Of a stretch of DNA of 64,000 nt, positions 19,639 through 30,350 are shown one piece after another. The first letter of the stretch is position 1. The number at the start of each line of letters is the position of its first letter. Both the position numbers and the translations under genes were made by a program. This stretch comes from Pantoea deleyi (GTDB taxonomy: Bacteria > Pseudomonadota > Gammaproteobacteria > Enterobacterales > Enterobacteriaceae): assembly GCF_022647325.1 (NCBI RefSeq), contig NZ_CP071405.1, positions 1,364,001-1,428,000 of the forward strand. Reading direction: 5' to 3'. The notes beneath the pieces were generated by a model that searched no databases, was not told where the DNA came from, and saw only the letters and a list, made by a program, of their open reading frames with translations.

Positions 19639-21672
19639 TTACTTAACGGGCATGCCCGGCACGGCCCCGCTGTCTACGGAGAGCACAAACAGATCTTTGC
19701 CACCGGGTCCGGCAGAAAGCACCATGCCTTCAGAGACACCGAAGCGCATTTTACGCGGCGCAAGGTTAGCCACGATGATGGTCATCTTACCGACCAGCAC
19801 GGACGGGTCCGGGTAGGCCGCGCGGATGCCGGAGAAAATCTGACGCTTTTCACCGCCCAGGTCGAGCTGCAGACGCAGTAGCTTGTCCGACCCTTCAACC
19901 GTTTCCGCCTGCTCAATCAGGGCAACGCGCATATCCACTTTGGCAAAGTCATCGATGGTGATGGTGTCACCAATCGGGGCGTCTGCGAGCGGGCCGGTCA
20001 CGGCTGGTGCCGACGCGGCCGCGGCATCCTCTTTCGAGGCCTCGATCAGCCCTTCTACCTTCGCCATCTCAATGCGGCTGTAGAGCGCTTTAAACGGCGC
20101 AACCTGATGATTCAGCAGTGGCTGTGCAATCGCATCCCAGCGCAGTTCGGTGTTCAGGAAGCCCTCAGCGCGGGCGCTCAGCGAAGGCAGCACCGGCTTC
20201 AGCCAGGTCATCAGAATGCGGAACAGGTTGATGCCCATTGAGCAGATCGCCTGCAGATCGGCATCGCGGCCTTCCTGCTTCGCTACCACCCACGGAGCCT
20301 GCTCATCAACATAACGGTTTGCCAGATCGGCCAGCGTCATAATCTCGCGGATGGCGCGGCTGTACTCACGGCTTGCCCAGGCTTCGCCAATCTTCTCCGA
20401 GGCCTCAACAAAGATCTGGTAGAGCGCCGGGTCGGCCAGCTCAGCCGCCAGTTTGCCGTCGAAGCGTTTGGTGATGAAACCGGCGTTACGTGACGCCAGG
20501 TTAACCACTTTATTGACGATGTCGGCATTCACGCGCTGCACGAAATCTTCCAGGTTAAGGTCGATGTCGTCGATACGGGATGAGAGCTTCGCCGCGTAGT
20601 AGTAACGCAGGCTGTCGGCATCCAGATGCTGCAGCCAGGTGCTGGCTTTGATGAAGGTGCCGCGCGACTTAGACATTTTGGCACCGTTAACGGTGACATA
20701 GCCGTGGACAAACAGGTTGTTCGGCTTGCGGAAGTTGCTGCCTTCCAGCATCGCAGGCCAGAACAGGCTGTGGAAATAGACGATATCTTTACCGATAAAG
20801 TGATAAAGCTCGGTAGTGGAGTCTTTACGCCAGAATTCGTCGAAGTCGATGTCGCCGCGCTTGTCGCACAGGTTCTTGAACGAGCCCATGTAACCGATAG
20901 GCGCATCCAGCCAGACGTAGAAATATTTGCCTGGCGCGTCCGGGATTTCAAAGCCGAAATAAGGCGCATCGCGGGAGATATCCCACTGCTGCAGACCCGA
21001 TTCGAACCACTCCTGCATCTTGTTCGCCACCTGATCCTGCAGTGCGCCGGAACGGGTCCAGGCCTGCAGCATCGCGCTGAACGACGGCAGGTCAAAGAAG
21101 AAGTGCTCGGAATCGCGCAGCTCCGGCGTCGCGCCGGACACCACCGATTTCGGCTCGATCAGTTCGGTCGGGCTGTAGGTTGCGCCGCACACTTCGCAGT
21201 TGTCGCCATACTGATCGGCCGCTTTACATTTCGGGCAGGTGCCTTTTACGAAACGGTCCGGCAGGAACATCCCTTTTTCCGGATCGTAGAGCTGGGAAAT
21301 GGTGCGGTTTTTAATGAAGCCGTTCTCTTTCAGACGACCGTAAATCAGCCCGGCCAGCTCACGGTTCTCGTCGCCGTGGGTCGAGTGATAGTTATCGTAG
21401 CTGATGTCGAAACCGGCAAAGTCCGCTTCATGCTCGCTTTTCATTTCGGCGATCATCTGCTCCGGCGCAATTCCCATCTGCTGGGCTTTCAGCATGATAG
21501 GCGTACCGTGCGCATCATCGGCGCAGATGAAAAAGACCTGATTGCCACGCATTCGCTGATAACGCACCCAAATGTCTGCCTGGATATGCTCGAGCATGTG
21601 GCCGAGATGGATTGATCCGTTCGCGTAAGGCAGTGCGCACGTTACCAGAATTTTTTTAGCGACTTGAGTCAT
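19639..21672 (-). CDS. metG: Methionyl-tRNA synthetase
   Basis: This 677-residue class I synthetase charges tRNA(Met). It shows the HIGH-type motif GSIHLGHML (about residues 19-27), a zinc knuckle with CPKC...CEVC (about residues 146-162), the KMSKS loop (about residue 333), an anticodon-binding helical domain, an alanine-rich linker ([10 protein letters not shown]) and a C-terminal tRNA-binding EMAP/Trbp domain ([16 protein letters not shown]). Length matches the E. coli enzyme (677). It is divergent from mrp across 177 bp, exactly as in E. coli. Confidence 0.97.
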   Translation of the reverse strand: MTQVAKKILVTCALPYANGSIHLGHMLEHIQADIWVRYQRMRGNQVFFICADDAHGTPIMLKAQQMGIAPEQMIAEMKSEHEADFAGFDISYDNYHSTHGDENRELAGLIYGRLKENGFIKNRTISQLYDPEKGMFLPDRFVKGTCPKCKAADQYGDNCEVCGATYSPTELIEPKSVVSGATPELRDSEHFFFDLPSFSAMLQAWTRSGALQDQVANKMQEWFESGLQQWDISRDAPYFGFEIPDAPGKYFYVWLDAPIGYMGSFKNLCDKRGDIDFDEFWRKDSTTELYHFIGKDIVYFHSLFWPAMLEGSNFRKPNNLFVHGYVTVNGAKMSKSRGTFIKASTWLQHLDADSLRYYYAAKLSSRIDDIDLNLEDFVQRVNADIVNKVVNLASRNAGFITKRFDGKLAAELADPALYQIFVEASEKIGEAWASREYSRAIREIMTLADLANRYVDEQAPWVVAKQEGRDADLQAICSMGINLFRILMTWLKPVLPSLSARAEGFLNTELRWDAIAQPLLNHQVAPFKALYSRIEMAKVEGLIEASKEDAAAASAPAVTGPLADAPIGDTITIDDFAKVDMRVALIEQAETVEGSDKLLRLQLDLGGEKRQIFSGIRAAYPDPSVLVGKMTIIVANLAPRKMRFGVSEGMVLSAGPGGKDLFVLSVDSGAVPGMPVK

Positions 21673-21849
21673 AGTTTGCGTAGCTTTCTGTTGATTGAAA
21701 AAACGGGCTTAGATGGTAACTGAAGGCTTCTCCTGCGTAAACACAAGGGATTCACCCCTGCCCGTCGCCGCGAACCGACGAGCATCTGATATCATTGAGA
21801 TTACATCGCTGAGACACAGCGTAAGCACAGCAGAAATAAGGAGCAGGGG

Positions 21850-22962
21850 ATGACAGCACAATCCCGGGAAACGCATACGCCAGAAGGGCTGCGCGCCATC
21901 GTAGCGGGCGTATTAAGAAGCTTTGAGCATCCGACCCTTAAACAGAATCTTACCGCCCTGAAGGCGCTGCACCATGTGGCGCAGCTCGACGGAACGCTGC
22001 ATGTGGAACTGCTGATGCCGTTTGCCTGGGCCAGCGGCTTTGACGCGCTGAAAGAGCAGGTCAGCGCCGAGCTGCTGCGTCAGACGGGCGCACGCGCCAT
22101 CGACTGGCGGCTCAGCCACGAGATTGCGACCCTGAAGCGGGTCAAAAATCAGCCTGGCGTGAACGGCGTCAAAAACATCATCGCGGTCAGCTCCGGCAAA
22201 GGCGGCGTCGGCAAATCCAGCACCGCCGTCAACATGGCGCTGGCGCTGGCTGCAGAAGGCGCGCGGGTCGGGATTCTTGATGCCGATATCTATGGCCCGT
22301 CGGTGCCGGACATGCTTGGCACTCAGGACCAGCGTCCTACCTCGCCGGACGGCACCCATATGGCCCCGATTATGGCGCATGGGCTGGCGACCAACTCGAT
22401 CGGCTATCTGGTCACGGATGACAATGCGATGGTGTGGCGCGGGCCGATGGCCAGCAAAGCCCTGATGCAGCTGCTGAATGAAACCCTGTGGCCGGAGCTG
22501 GATTATCTGGTCCTGGATATGCCGCCGGGCACCGGCGATATTCAGCTGACGCTGGCGCAGAATGTCCCGGTCACCGGCGCGCTGGTGGTGACGACGCCGC
22601 AGGACATCGCGCTGATCGATGCCCGCAAAGGGCTGGTGATGTTTGAAAAGGTCAACGTGCCGGTGCTGGGCGTGGTGGAAAATATGAGCATGCATATCTG
22701 CAGCCAGTGCGGTTTCCACGAGCCGATTTTCGGCACCGGCGGCGCTGAAAAACTGGTCAGGGATTATCAGACGCAGCTTCTGGCGCAGCTGCCGCTGCAC
22801 ATCGATCTGCGTGAAGATCTCGATGAGGGGCAGCCGACGGTGATCCGCCGACCGGAGAGCGAATTCACCACGCTCTATCGCCAGCTGGCCGGGCGGGTCG
22901 CCGCCCAGCTCTACTGGCAGGGCGAGGTCATCCCTGGCGATATCGCGTTCCGCGCGCTCTAA
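21850..22962 (+). CDS. mrp: Mrp/ApbC iron-sulfur cluster carrier ATPase
   Basis: This 370-residue P-loop protein carries and hands over [4Fe-4S] clusters in the cytoplasm. It has an N-terminal MIP18-like domain (about residues 10-95), the deviant Walker A VSSGKGGVGKSS, the GILDADIYGPSVP segment, DMPPGTGD, and the cluster-binding CSQC near the C-terminal third. AAGGAG precedes the ATG. Its stop overlaps that of the convergent GNAT gene by two bases. Divergence from metG is the conserved enterobacterial arrangement. Confidence 0.95.
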   Translation: MTAQSRETHTPEGLRAIVAGVLRSFEHPTLKQNLTALKALHHVAQLDGTLHVELLMPFAWASGFDALKEQVSAELLRQTGARAIDWRLSHEIATLKRVKNQPGVNGVKNIIAVSSGKGGVGKSSTAVNMALALAAEGARVGILDADIYGPSVPDMLGTQDQRPTSPDGTHMAPIMAHGLATNSIGYLVTDDNAMVWRGPMASKALMQLLNETLWPELDYLVLDMPPGTGDIQLTLAQNVPVTGALVVTTPQDIALIDARKGLVMFEKVNVPVLGVVENMSMHICSQCGFHEPIFGTGGAEKLVRDYQTQLLAQLPLHIDLREDLDEGQPTVIRRPESEFTTLYRQLAGRVAAQLYWQGEVIPGDIAFRAL

Positions 22963-23414
22963 GCCCGACCCGACCCGCTGGCATAGTGCGAGGCCAGCGG
23001 GTAGTGCATTAAGACGTAGCCGCCATGCTCGCCTTCCCCCTGCGAAATCTTCTTCCAGCCATGTTTCAGGTAGAAAGCCTGCGCTGCGGTGTTCTTCAGC
23101 AGGCACTTCAGCGCGCCGGTGGAGGTAAAACGCGCCTCGACCGCCCTGAGCAGGGCGCTGCCGATGCCGTGCCCCTGCCAGTCCGGATCCACATAGAGGC
23201 TGTGCAGGAAGTTATCGTTCTCCAGCAGACCGGCAAAACCTGCTCGTCGTCCGTCCGCTTCGGCGACCAGCACGGTTTCCCCCAAAATCACCTCATCAAA
23301 ATCCTCCAGCTGCCACTCGCTGCCGTCCAGCCAGTCCCAGTTATGCCGGCGAGCCGCCAGAAAGAGGGTACGCAAAAAGGGACGATCGGCTTCAGTAAAC
23401 GGGCGAATCTCCAC
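22959..23414 (-). CDS. GNAT-family N-acetyltransferase
   Basis: This 151-residue protein is a single GNAT domain. The acetyl-CoA-binding motif A is VDPDWQGHGIGSALLRAVE (about residues 76-94) and motif B is AQAFYLKHGWKK (about 118-129). It starts with GTG, preceded by AAGGAG. The stop codon overlaps the mrp stop on the other strand. The substrate cannot be told from sequence; family members acetylate amines of small molecules or proteins. It has no counterpart at this site in K-12. Confidence 0.8.
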   Translation of the reverse strand: MEIRPFTEADRPFLRTLFLAARRHNWDWLDGSEWQLEDFDEVILGETVLVAEADGRRAGFAGLLENDNFLHSLYVDPDWQGHGIGSALLRAVEARFTSTGALKCLLKNTAAQAFYLKHGWKKISQGEGEHGGYVLMHYPLASHYASGSGRA

Positions 23415-23555
23415 AAGTCAGCTCCTTTATCATCGGGTCTTACAAAATTAGCAGCGATTCGCGGAAATGGCTGAGGAGGATAAAGCGGGTTTCATGTTAG
23501 GAAAATCGCTGTACACTGCCTGCCGGGCCAGAAAGCATAAGGCTTTCAGCATTTG

Positions 23556-23592
23556 ATAGCTTTCGTTAATCAGATTGATAACGTCTGCATAT
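23556..23592 (+). promoter_or_regulatory. Candidate OxyR site upstream of ahpC
   Basis: Four tetranucleotides at exact 11-bp intervals, ATAG-N7-TAAT-N7-ATAA-N7-ATAT, follow the OxyR pattern ATAG-N7-CTAT-N7-ATAG-N7-CTAT with 12 of 16 matches. A -10-like TATGTA (23612-23617) puts the site at about -68 to -32, where OxyR activates ahpC in E. coli. Confidence 0.6.
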
Positions 23593-23650
23593 TAGATGTT
23601 GGCCCGAAAATTATGTAACCTGCATCACATATTTTAACGGAGGCCACCAG

Positions 23651-24214
23651 ATGTCTATTATCAATACCAAAATCAAGCCGTTCAAAAACGCAGCATTTAA
23701 AAACGGCGAATTCATCGACGTAACCGAGAAAGACGTTGAAGGTAAATGGAGTGTGTTCTTCTTCTATCCTGCTGACTTCACCTTCGTCTGCCCGACCGAA
23801 CTGGGCGACGTGGCTGATCACTACGAAGAGTTCCAGAAACTGGGCGTAGATATCTACTCCGTTTCGACCGACACCCACTTTACCCACAAAGCCTGGCACG
23901 GTTCTTCTGACACCATCGCAAAAATCAAATATGCGATGATCGGTGACCCGACTGGCGCGCTGACCCGTAACTTCGAAATCATGCGTGAAGACGAAGGTCT
24001 GGCTGACCGTGGTACGTTCATCGTTGACCCGGAAGGCGTAATCCAGGCGATCGAAATCACCGCTGAAGGCATTGGCCGTGACGCTTCTGACCTGCTGCGC
24101 AAAGTGAAAGCTGCTCAGTACGTGGCTTCTCACCCAGGTGAAGTGTGCCCGGCAAAATGGAAAGAAGGTGATGCTACCCTGGCGCCATCTCTGGACCTGG
24201 TTGGTAAAATCTAA
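23651..24214 (+). CDS. ahpC: Alkyl hydroperoxide reductase peroxidase subunit AhpC
   Basis: This 187-residue 2-Cys peroxiredoxin reduces hydrogen peroxide and organic peroxides in the cytoplasm. The peroxidatic cysteine is Cys47 in [13 protein letters not shown]; the resolving cysteine lies near residue 166 in [11 protein letters not shown]. Length equals the E. coli protein, and codon choice is strongly biased as expected for a highly expressed gene. A GGAGG ribosome site precedes the ATG. AhpF is encoded 71 bp downstream past a hairpin-T-tract, giving more AhpC than AhpF. Confidence 0.97.
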   Translation: MSIINTKIKPFKNAAFKNGEFIDVTEKDVEGKWSVFFFYPADFTFVCPTELGDVADHYEEFQKLGVDIYSVSTDTHFTHKAWHGSSDTIAKIKYAMIGDPTGALTRNFEIMREDEGLADRGTFIVDPEGVIQAIEITAEGIGRDASDLLRKVKAAQYVASHPGEVCPAKWKEGDATLAPSLDLVGKI

Positions 24215-24242
24215 TTCCGCTTCGGCCTTTCGACCATTCTCC

Positions 24243-24270
24243 AATCGGGTGCTGCGGCACCCGATTTTTT
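24243..24270 (+). terminator. Intercistronic attenuator between ahpC and ahpF
   Basis: AATCGGGTGC, a TGCG loop and GCACCCGATT followed by more T form a perfect 10-bp intrinsic terminator. It lies between ahpC and ahpF and would allow only partial readthrough. Confidence 0.8.
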
Positions 24271-24285
24271 GACCAGGATATCACT

Positions 24286-25854
24286 ATGCTCGACACTAAT
24301 CTGAAAACGCAGCTCAGGGCTTACCTTGAGAAATTAACAAAACCTGTTGAGTTGATTGCCACCCTGGATGAGGGCGCAAAATCAACCGAGATCCGTGAAC
24401 TGTTGGTTGATATCGCTGAGCTGTCTGAGAAAGTCAGTTTCCGCGAAGAGAACGATCGTCAGGTGCGCAAGCCCTCTTTCCTGATCACGAACCCAGGTTC
24501 GAACAGCGGCCCGCGTTTTGCCGGTTCGCCACTGGGTCACGAATTTACCTCACTGGTGCTGGCCTTGCTGCAGACCGGTGGGCATCCTTCGAAGGAAGCA
24601 CAGAGCCTGCTGGATCAGATCGCGGCCCTGGACAGCGACTTCCATTTCGAAACCTACTATTCACTCTCCTGCCACAACTGCCCTGACGTGGTACAGGCGC
24701 TGAACCTGATGGCGGTGATTAACCCGCGCATCAGCCACACCGCTATTGACGGCGGCCTGTTCCAGAACGAGATTCAGGAACGCAATGTGATGGGCGTGCC
24801 GGCCGTTTACCTTAACGGCAAAGCCTTCGGCCAGGGCCGCATGAGCCTGGCGGAGATCGTCAGCAAAATTGATACGAATGCCGATAAACGCGCGGCTGAA
24901 GAGCTGAACAAGCGTGACGCTTATGACGTGCTGATCGTCGGCAGCGGCCCGGCGGGCGCCGCCGCCGCCATCTATTCAGCACGTAAAGGGATCCGGACCG
25001 GTCTGCTGGGCGAACGTTTCGGCGGCCAGGTGCTGGACACGGTTGATATCGAAAACTATATCTCCGTGCCGAAAACTGAAGGGGCAAAACTGGCAGGTTC
25101 ACTGCGCGCCCACGTTGATGATTACAACGTGGATGTGATTGAGAGCCAGAGCGCGATTAAGCTGATCCCGGCCGTAAAAGAGGGTGGCATGCACGCTATC
25201 GAAACGGCCTCCGGTGCTGTACTGAAGTCGCGCAGCATCATCCTGGCGACAGGCGCACGCTGGCGTAACATGGGCGTGCCGGGTGAAGAAGCGTACCGCA
25301 CGAAGGGCGTGACGTATTGCCCGCACTGCGACGGCCCGCTGTTCAAAGGCAAGCGCACGGCGGTTATCGGTGGCGGTAACTCGGGTGTGGAAGCGGCTAT
25401 CGACCTGGCGGGTATCGTTGAACACGTTACGCTGCTGGAGTTTGCCGGTGAGATGCGCGCCGACAAGGTGCTGCAGGATAAACTGCGCAGCCTGAAAAAC
25501 GTCGACGTGATCCTCAATGCTCAGACGACCGAAGTGAAAGGCGACGGCAGCAAAGTCACCGGTCTGCACTACATCGACCGTACCACGCAGACGACCCGTG
25601 AGCTGGCGCTCTCCGGTATCTTCGTCCAGATTGGTCTGCTGCCGAACACCCCGTGGCTGGAAGGGGCGGTTGAGCGCAATAAGATGGGCGAGATCATCAT
25701 CGATGCGAAATGCGAAACCAGCCTGAAAGGCGTGTTTGCTGCGGGTGACTGTACCACCGTGCCGTACAAGCAGATTATTATCGCCAGCGGTGAAGGTGCC
25801 AAAGCCTCGCTGAGTGCGTTTGACTATCTGATCCGTACTCAGTCGGCAGAGTAA
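24286..25854 (+). CDS. ahpF: Alkyl hydroperoxide reductase flavoprotein subunit AhpF
   Basis: This 522-residue FAD enzyme passes electrons from NADH to AhpC. The N-terminal tandem thioredoxin-fold domain carries redox pair CHNC (about residues 129-132). The FAD motif is [18 protein letters not shown] (about 213-230), the second redox pair is CPHC (about 345-348), followed by the NADH motif [13 protein letters not shown] and the C-terminal FAD contact [15 protein letters not shown]. Length is that of the full AhpF type, longer than plain thioredoxin reductase because of the N-terminal domain. A terminator follows the stop codon. Confidence 0.97.
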   Translation: MLDTNLKTQLRAYLEKLTKPVELIATLDEGAKSTEIRELLVDIAELSEKVSFREENDRQVRKPSFLITNPGSNSGPRFAGSPLGHEFTSLVLALLQTGGHPSKEAQSLLDQIAALDSDFHFETYYSLSCHNCPDVVQALNLMAVINPRISHTAIDGGLFQNEIQERNVMGVPAVYLNGKAFGQGRMSLAEIVSKIDTNADKRAAEELNKRDAYDVLIVGSGPAGAAAAIYSARKGIRTGLLGERFGGQVLDTVDIENYISVPKTEGAKLAGSLRAHVDDYNVDVIESQSAIKLIPAVKEGGMHAIETASGAVLKSRSIILATGARWRNMGVPGEEAYRTKGVTYCPHCDGPLFKGKRTAVIGGGNSGVEAAIDLAGIVEHVTLLEFAGEMRADKVLQDKLRSLKNVDVILNAQTTEVKGDGSKVTGLHYIDRTTQTTRELALSGIFVQIGLLPNTPWLEGAVERNKMGEIIIDAKCETSLKGVFAAGDCTTVPYKQIIIASGEGAKASLSAFDYLIRTQSAE

Positions 25855-25868
25855 TCTGCCGCAGACTG

Positions 25869-25905
25869 AAAACCTCCCGGCCTCGCGTCCGGGAGGTTTT
25901 TTTTT
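25869..25905 (+). terminator. Intrinsic terminator of ahpF
   Basis: AAAACCTCCCGG pairs with CCGGGAGGTTTT (12 bp, 8-nt loop) and runs into nine consecutive T. It is 14 bp after the ahpF stop. Confidence 0.9.
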
Positions 25906-26032
25906 GCCCGCCAGCATCCCATTATCAGACCGCCACGTTGCACCGCATCACCGCACCCGAAATCAGCCCCGATTGACCCGGCCTGAACGCGCTGGCCTGC
26001 AGGGCACACCCACAGCCGGTGCTAATCTCATT

Positions 26033-26230
26033 TCATCCCAGCCAGCGTCGCGCCTGCCGATCGCTGATATCCCGGTAATAAATACGATGAATGGTTTTAC
26101 CACAGCCTGAACAACAGGCGGTAAGCGAGGTGGAGAGGTAATATCTGCCGCTGGGGGCGATAGCACCGTGCCGTTCGATAATAATGTTCTGCCATCGGTG
26201 ATAGTGTGGAATAAGCGCTGATAATCGCAT
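26033..26230 (-). CDS. Possible small protein with a CCxxC motif (doubtful)
   Basis: The stretch 25906-26724 is the longest without a clear gene. Its only candidate is this 65-codon frame, starting at an ATG with a weak GGGA upstream. The product contains CCSGCGKTIHRIYYRD, reminiscent of a half zinc knuckle, and ends RRWLG. I do not recognise a family. It could be a real small gene, a decayed remnant, or chance. The rest of the gap is lower in GC than the neighbours and holds the CRP site before the alpha-glucuronidase gene. Confidence 0.25.
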   Translation of the reverse strand: MRLSALIPHYHRWQNIIIERHGAIAPSGRYYLSTSLTACCSGCGKTIHRIYYRDISDRQARRWLG

Positions 26231-26611
26231 CATACATCCCAAATAGTATGAAGTCCGGTTTCTGAATTAATCGGGTCAGATGAGAAAACAGGTAAAATTG
26301 AGCCGGCTTTTATCGACGACAAGTGCCGGGAAATATCGGCCTGAGCCTCGTTTATATAGCCTGTAACACTTAAGAGGTATTTCGCTGACCCGCAGCATTA
26401 AGCCTCTTTTTGCACCGCACAGTGTTGATCCGGATCATAGGAAGAGGGGGATGCAGCCCCGGTTTTCTCTGCCTGCGGCCCTGATAAACTTCCGCAACCT
26501 ACCCGCAACGGTGAGGAGTAATGCCTGCCGCGTTTTTCGTTTTCGTCGTCCGACAATACAGGGTTTTATTCGCCGTCCGGGCTGTCTCACGGCCGGAATA
26601 ACGTTAATCCG

Positions 26612-26627
26612 GGTGATCTGATTCACA
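26612..26627. promoter_or_regulatory. CRP site upstream of the aldouronate operon
   Basis: GGTGATCTGATTCACA matches nine of ten fixed positions of the CRP palindrome. It lies about 98 bp before the alpha-glucuronidase start. Catabolite control of the operon is therefore likely. I could not place a clear -10 or a XylR site by eye. Confidence 0.65.
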
Positions 26628-26724
26628 GTTGCTAAGAAACAGAACAGGGGTTTTAAAAAAAGTAATTGCGGGAGTCAGCGGCGATACCGCATAAATCAGG
26701 CATGGAACGTCTGAGGTGAAATTA

Positions 26725-28713
26725 ATGGAACAGGTAAAAGAAAAAGCGTCATCCTGCTGGTTGGTCGATCGAAATAATATTTCAGCTTTATTCAGTGACA
26801 ACGCGCTGCATATTAACGCCATCCTTTTCCCGGAAACGGCGTCGCCGGTGCTGGATAATCTGAAAAAAGAGTTTTCCGCTTTTTCGCCGACGACGGCAGA
26901 AAAGGGTAAGAGTTTACTGTTCAGTTTAGACAGCGACGGACGCAGGGCCGGAAGTTTTACTCTGCGTCATGATGAAGACGTTATTGAAGTCTCGGCCAGT
27001 GAAATGACCGGCTTGCTCTATGGCTGGTTTGAACTGATGAAACGTCTGCAGCTGAAAGATTTCTCCTGCGGCACATACCTCTCTGACTCTCCCGCCATCA
27101 CCATCCGGATGCTGAATCACTGGGATAACATGGATGGCACCATCGAGCGCGGCTATGCCGGCCGGTCGCTGTTCTTTACAGAGAACAGATTCATTGGCGA
27201 TCACGAGAAAACAGGCCGCTATGCCCGCCTGCTGGCCAGCGCGGGCATCAATGCGCTGACCATCAATAACGTTAACGTTCATCAGGTCGAGACACGGCTG
27301 ATTACGCAGGAATACCGGCAGGCGCTGATTGAGCTGTGTGACCTCTTTCGCGGATGGGGGATTCAGCTCTTTTTATCCGTGAATTACGCCAGTCCGATAG
27401 AGCTGGGGGATTTAACGACAGCCGATCCACTCGATGCGCAGGTCAAAGCCTGGTGGCGTCACTGCTTTGATGCGCTTTATCGTGACATTCCCGATTTCGG
27501 TGGCGTGGTGGTGAAAGCGGACTCAGAGCATCGTCCCGGCCCCTTTACCTATCACCGCACCCATGCGGACGGGGCCAACATGCTCGGCGAGGCGCTGGCT
27601 CCCCACGGCGGACTGGTTTTCTGGCGCTGCTTTGTCTACAACTGCCAGCAGGACTGGCGCGATCGTCAGACCGACCGGGCGCGCGCCGCCTATGAACATT
27701 TCGCGCCGCTGGATGGGCAGTTCCGCGAAAACGTGATTCTGCAGATCAAAAACGGCCCGATGGATTTTCAGGTGCGTGAACCGGTTTCGCCGCTGCTGGG
27801 GGCGATGCCTGCCACCAATCAGGTGCTCGAACTGCAAATCACCCAGGAGTATACCGGGCAGCAGATCGACCTGTTCTGGCTGGTGCCGCAGTGGAAAACG
27901 ATTCTGGCGTTCGATACCCGACTCTCATCAGGCCCCTCCACCATCGAAGATCTGGTCTGTGGCCGGGCGAACGCGATGCCGCATGCGGGGGTAACCGCGG
28001 TCGTCAACACCGGCGACGACCGCTTCTGGACCGGACATGTGCTGGCGCAGGCCAATCTCTATGGCTATGGCCGACTCCTCTGGAATCCTGCCATCGAAGC
28101 CGGAGTGCTCGCCAGGGAGTGGAGCCAGTTAACCTTCGGGACAGACGCGGAGGTTACCCGGACGGTCAGTGAGATGCTGCTCTCCAGCGGGCAGGTCTAC
28201 GAAGATTACACTGCGCCGCTGGGCGTGGGCTGGATGGTCAATCCCCATCATCACTACGGGCCAAATATCGATGGCTATGAATATGACGTATGGGGAACCT
28301 ATCACTATGCCGATCGCAATGGTCTGGGCGTGGATCGCACCCTCGAAAGCGGCACGGGCTACGTCGCATTATATGCGCCGGAAAATTGCCAGCTTTATAA
28401 CGATCTGCAGCGTTGCCCTGATGAGTTACTCCTCTTTTTCCATTTTTTGCGGTACGACCACCGCCTGAAAAATGGTAAGAGCGTCATTCAGCATATTTAC
28501 GACACCCATTTTTCCGGCGTTGAGGCGGTAGAAGGCTTTATTCAGCGCTGGCAAAAACTGGCGACGTTAATTCCCTCGGATATTCACAGAAACGTCGCCG
28601 AGCGTCTTGAGAAACAGAAAAAGAATGCCAGCGAATGGCGTGACAGGATTAATACCTATTTTTACCGCAAGTCAGGTATCGACGATAACAAGGGACGAAA
28701 AATATATAAATAA
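26725..28713 (+). CDS. GH67 alpha-glucuronidase
   Basis: This 662-residue enzyme removes (4-O-methyl)glucuronate from the non-reducing end of aldouronic acids derived from glucuronoxylan. It has the GH67 layout: an N-terminal beta-rich domain (about 1-115), a TIM barrel beginning near [26 protein letters not shown], and a helical C-terminal domain. The candidate acid is Glu268 in [10 protein letters not shown]; Asp347 ([10 protein letters not shown]) and Glu375 (QITQEY) match the spacing of the catalytic pair in studied GH67 enzymes. No signal peptide is seen, so it should act in the cytoplasm. The chosen ATG has GAGGTG before it. It is first of a three-gene run with the symporter and GH3 gene, and a XylR-type regulator lies nearby. 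Confidence 0.92.
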   Translation: MEQVKEKASSCWLVDRNNISALFSDNALHINAILFPETASPVLDNLKKEFSAFSPTTAEKGKSLLFSLDSDGRRAGSFTLRHDEDVIEVSASEMTGLLYGWFELMKRLQLKDFSCGTYLSDSPAITIRMLNHWDNMDGTIERGYAGRSLFFTENRFIGDHEKTGRYARLLASAGINALTINNVNVHQVETRLITQEYRQALIELCDLFRGWGIQLFLSVNYASPIELGDLTTADPLDAQVKAWWRHCFDALYRDIPDFGGVVVKADSEHRPGPFTYHRTHADGANMLGEALAPHGGLVFWRCFVYNCQQDWRDRQTDRARAAYEHFAPLDGQFRENVILQIKNGPMDFQVREPVSPLLGAMPATNQVLELQITQEYTGQQIDLFWLVPQWKTILAFDTRLSSGPSTIEDLVCGRANAMPHAGVTAVVNTGDDRFWTGHVLAQANLYGYGRLLWNPAIEAGVLAREWSQLTFGTDAEVTRTVSEMLLSSGQVYEDYTAPLGVGWMVNPHHHYGPNIDGYEYDVWGTYHYADRNGLGVDRTLESGTGYVALYAPENCQLYNDLQRCPDELLLFFHFLRYDHRLKNGKSVIQHIYDTHFSGVEAVEGFIQRWQKLATLIPSDIHRNVAERLEKQKKNASEWRDRINTYFYRKSGIDDNKGRKIYK

Positions 28714-28763
28714 CGTTTGAGGACGGTGGGCAATCGTGCCCACCCTACTGCATGGAGCTGATT

Positions 28764-30290
28764 ATGAAAGAACCTCGTAAGATAACCTTAAAAAATTATA
28801 TGGGTTATGGCGTCACCGATATACTGGGCAGTGGCGCTTTTGCCGTAATGGGCGCCTGGCTGATGTTTTTCTATGTCACCTATTGCGGCCTGAGCCCGAT
28901 GCAAGCCGGTTCTATCCTCTTTATTGCCAGGATCCTGGATACGATTATCAGTCCGCTGGTGGGCTACGCCACGGATAATATCGGTAATACCCGTATCGGC
29001 CGTCGCTTTGGCCGCCGACGCTCCTTCCTGCTCTTCTGCTGCCCGCTGCTGGTTATTTTCAGCCTGATGTGGGTGGAGGGTATGCACTATTTTTATTACC
29101 TCACCACCTATCTGTTAATGGAAATCATCGCGGCCATGGTCATCATCCCTTATGAGGCGATCGCGTCGGAGATGACCAGTGACTATAAAGAGAGAACCCG
29201 TCTCTCAGCCGCCAGAATTATTTTCGCCGGCCTGGCCGCGTCTCTGGCCACCTTTATTCCGGGCCAGCTGTTTAAAATATTTGGTAATCAATCGCCGCAG
29301 GCATTTCTGATTAACGCTATCATCTTTACGGTGCTCACCATGATGGCGCTAATTATTACCTATTTCAGCACCTGGGAGCGCGAAACCGCCACCCCTGAAC
29401 CTCAGTCAGCGCCCCGCAAGCCCTGGAATACACTCTTTTCCTCCATCATCCATGAGATGCTGACCAGCCTGAAGGTGAAAGCGTTCAGACAGCTTCTGCT
29501 GATGTATATCCTCTCTTTTACCGCGCTGGATCTGCTGAGCTCCGTCTTCGCCTTCTTCATCATCTTTGCCCTGAATCAGGATGCGACCCTGGCCGCGAAT
29601 CTGATGTCGGTGGGGATTTTCTGTTTTGGCTGGGGAACGGCGGTGTTTGCCTGGGCTTTTATACGCTGTAAACCGGCCAGATTACTGCAGCTCTGTTATC
29701 TGGTGGTGATGCTTTGCATGCTGGCGTTTACCGCATTCTATTTTTATCAGCCCTCATGGATGGTAATGGCGCTCTATGGCATCGCCTTCATCTATCAGTT
29801 GTTCAAGGGCGGCTATGTCTACCTGACCTGGAACATCTACCCCTTTATTCCCGATGTGGATGAGGTCATGACCCGAAAACGCCGTGAAGGCATCTTTGCC
29901 GGCATGATGACCTTTGTGCGGAAAAGTACGCTGGGGATCTCGGCACTGGTGGTGGGCGCACTTCTTGAGATGAATGGCTTCGTCTCAGGCGCCACCACAC
30001 AGACCCGGTTAGCAACGGATACGGTGGTGGGCATCGTCTGCCTGGGCACCCTGGCATTACTCTTCTTCGCCTTTATTGTCTCCACCCGCTTTAAATTAGA
30101 TCGCCGCACGCATCAGATTCTGCTCGATGAGGTGGCGCGCCTGAAAGAGACCGATGGCGACCTGACAGGCAGCACGCCGGAAACGCGCGTGGTGATTGAG
30201 AGCCTGACCGGAATTAAATATGAAAAAATCTGGCAGGGCGAAACCCGCGAACATGCCCACGTCACCCCCCAGCCGGCCGGGAAGGGCTAA
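28764..30290 (+). CDS. GPH-family glycoside-cation symporter
   Basis: This 508-residue inner-membrane carrier of the glycoside-pentoside-hexuronide family has about twelve hydrophobic spans. The GPH hallmarks are present: GVTDILGSGAFAVMGAWLMFFYV at the start, PLVGYATDNIGNTRIGRRFGRRRSFLL in the first cytoplasmic loop, and PYEAIASEMTSDYKERTRLSAAR. The ATG chosen has GGAG seven bases upstream; another ATG four codons earlier lacks one. Its position between an alpha-glucuronidase and a GH3 glycosidase suggests that it imports aldouronates or xylo-oligosaccharides with cations. It ends with an unusually long hydrophilic C-terminal tail of about 65 residues. Confidence 0.87.
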   Translation: MKEPRKITLKNYMGYGVTDILGSGAFAVMGAWLMFFYVTYCGLSPMQAGSILFIARILDTIISPLVGYATDNIGNTRIGRRFGRRRSFLLFCCPLLVIFSLMWVEGMHYFYYLTTYLLMEIIAAMVIIPYEAIASEMTSDYKERTRLSAARIIFAGLAASLATFIPGQLFKIFGNQSPQAFLINAIIFTVLTMMALIITYFSTWERETATPEPQSAPRKPWNTLFSSIIHEMLTSLKVKAFRQLLLMYILSFTALDLLSSVFAFFIIFALNQDATLAANLMSVGIFCFGWGTAVFAWAFIRCKPARLLQLCYLVVMLCMLAFTAFYFYQPSWMVMALYGIAFIYQLFKGGYVYLTWNIYPFIPDVDEVMTRKRREGIFAGMMTFVRKSTLGISALVVGALLEMNGFVSGATTQTRLATDTVVGIVCLGTLALLFFAFIVSTRFKLDRRTHQILLDEVARLKETDGDLTGSTPETRVVIESLTGIKYEKIWQGETREHAHVTPQPAGKG

Positions 30291-30350
30291 TCAGACGGCG
30301 CAGAGCCAGCCACGTCAGATCGAAAAGTTTCTATCACACAGAGGTTATTC

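Noticed and set aside
26281..26724. Possible riboswitch before the GH67 gene
   Set aside because: GC-rich hairpins are present, but I could not find a conserved core of the cobalamin, TPP, FMN or other known classes.
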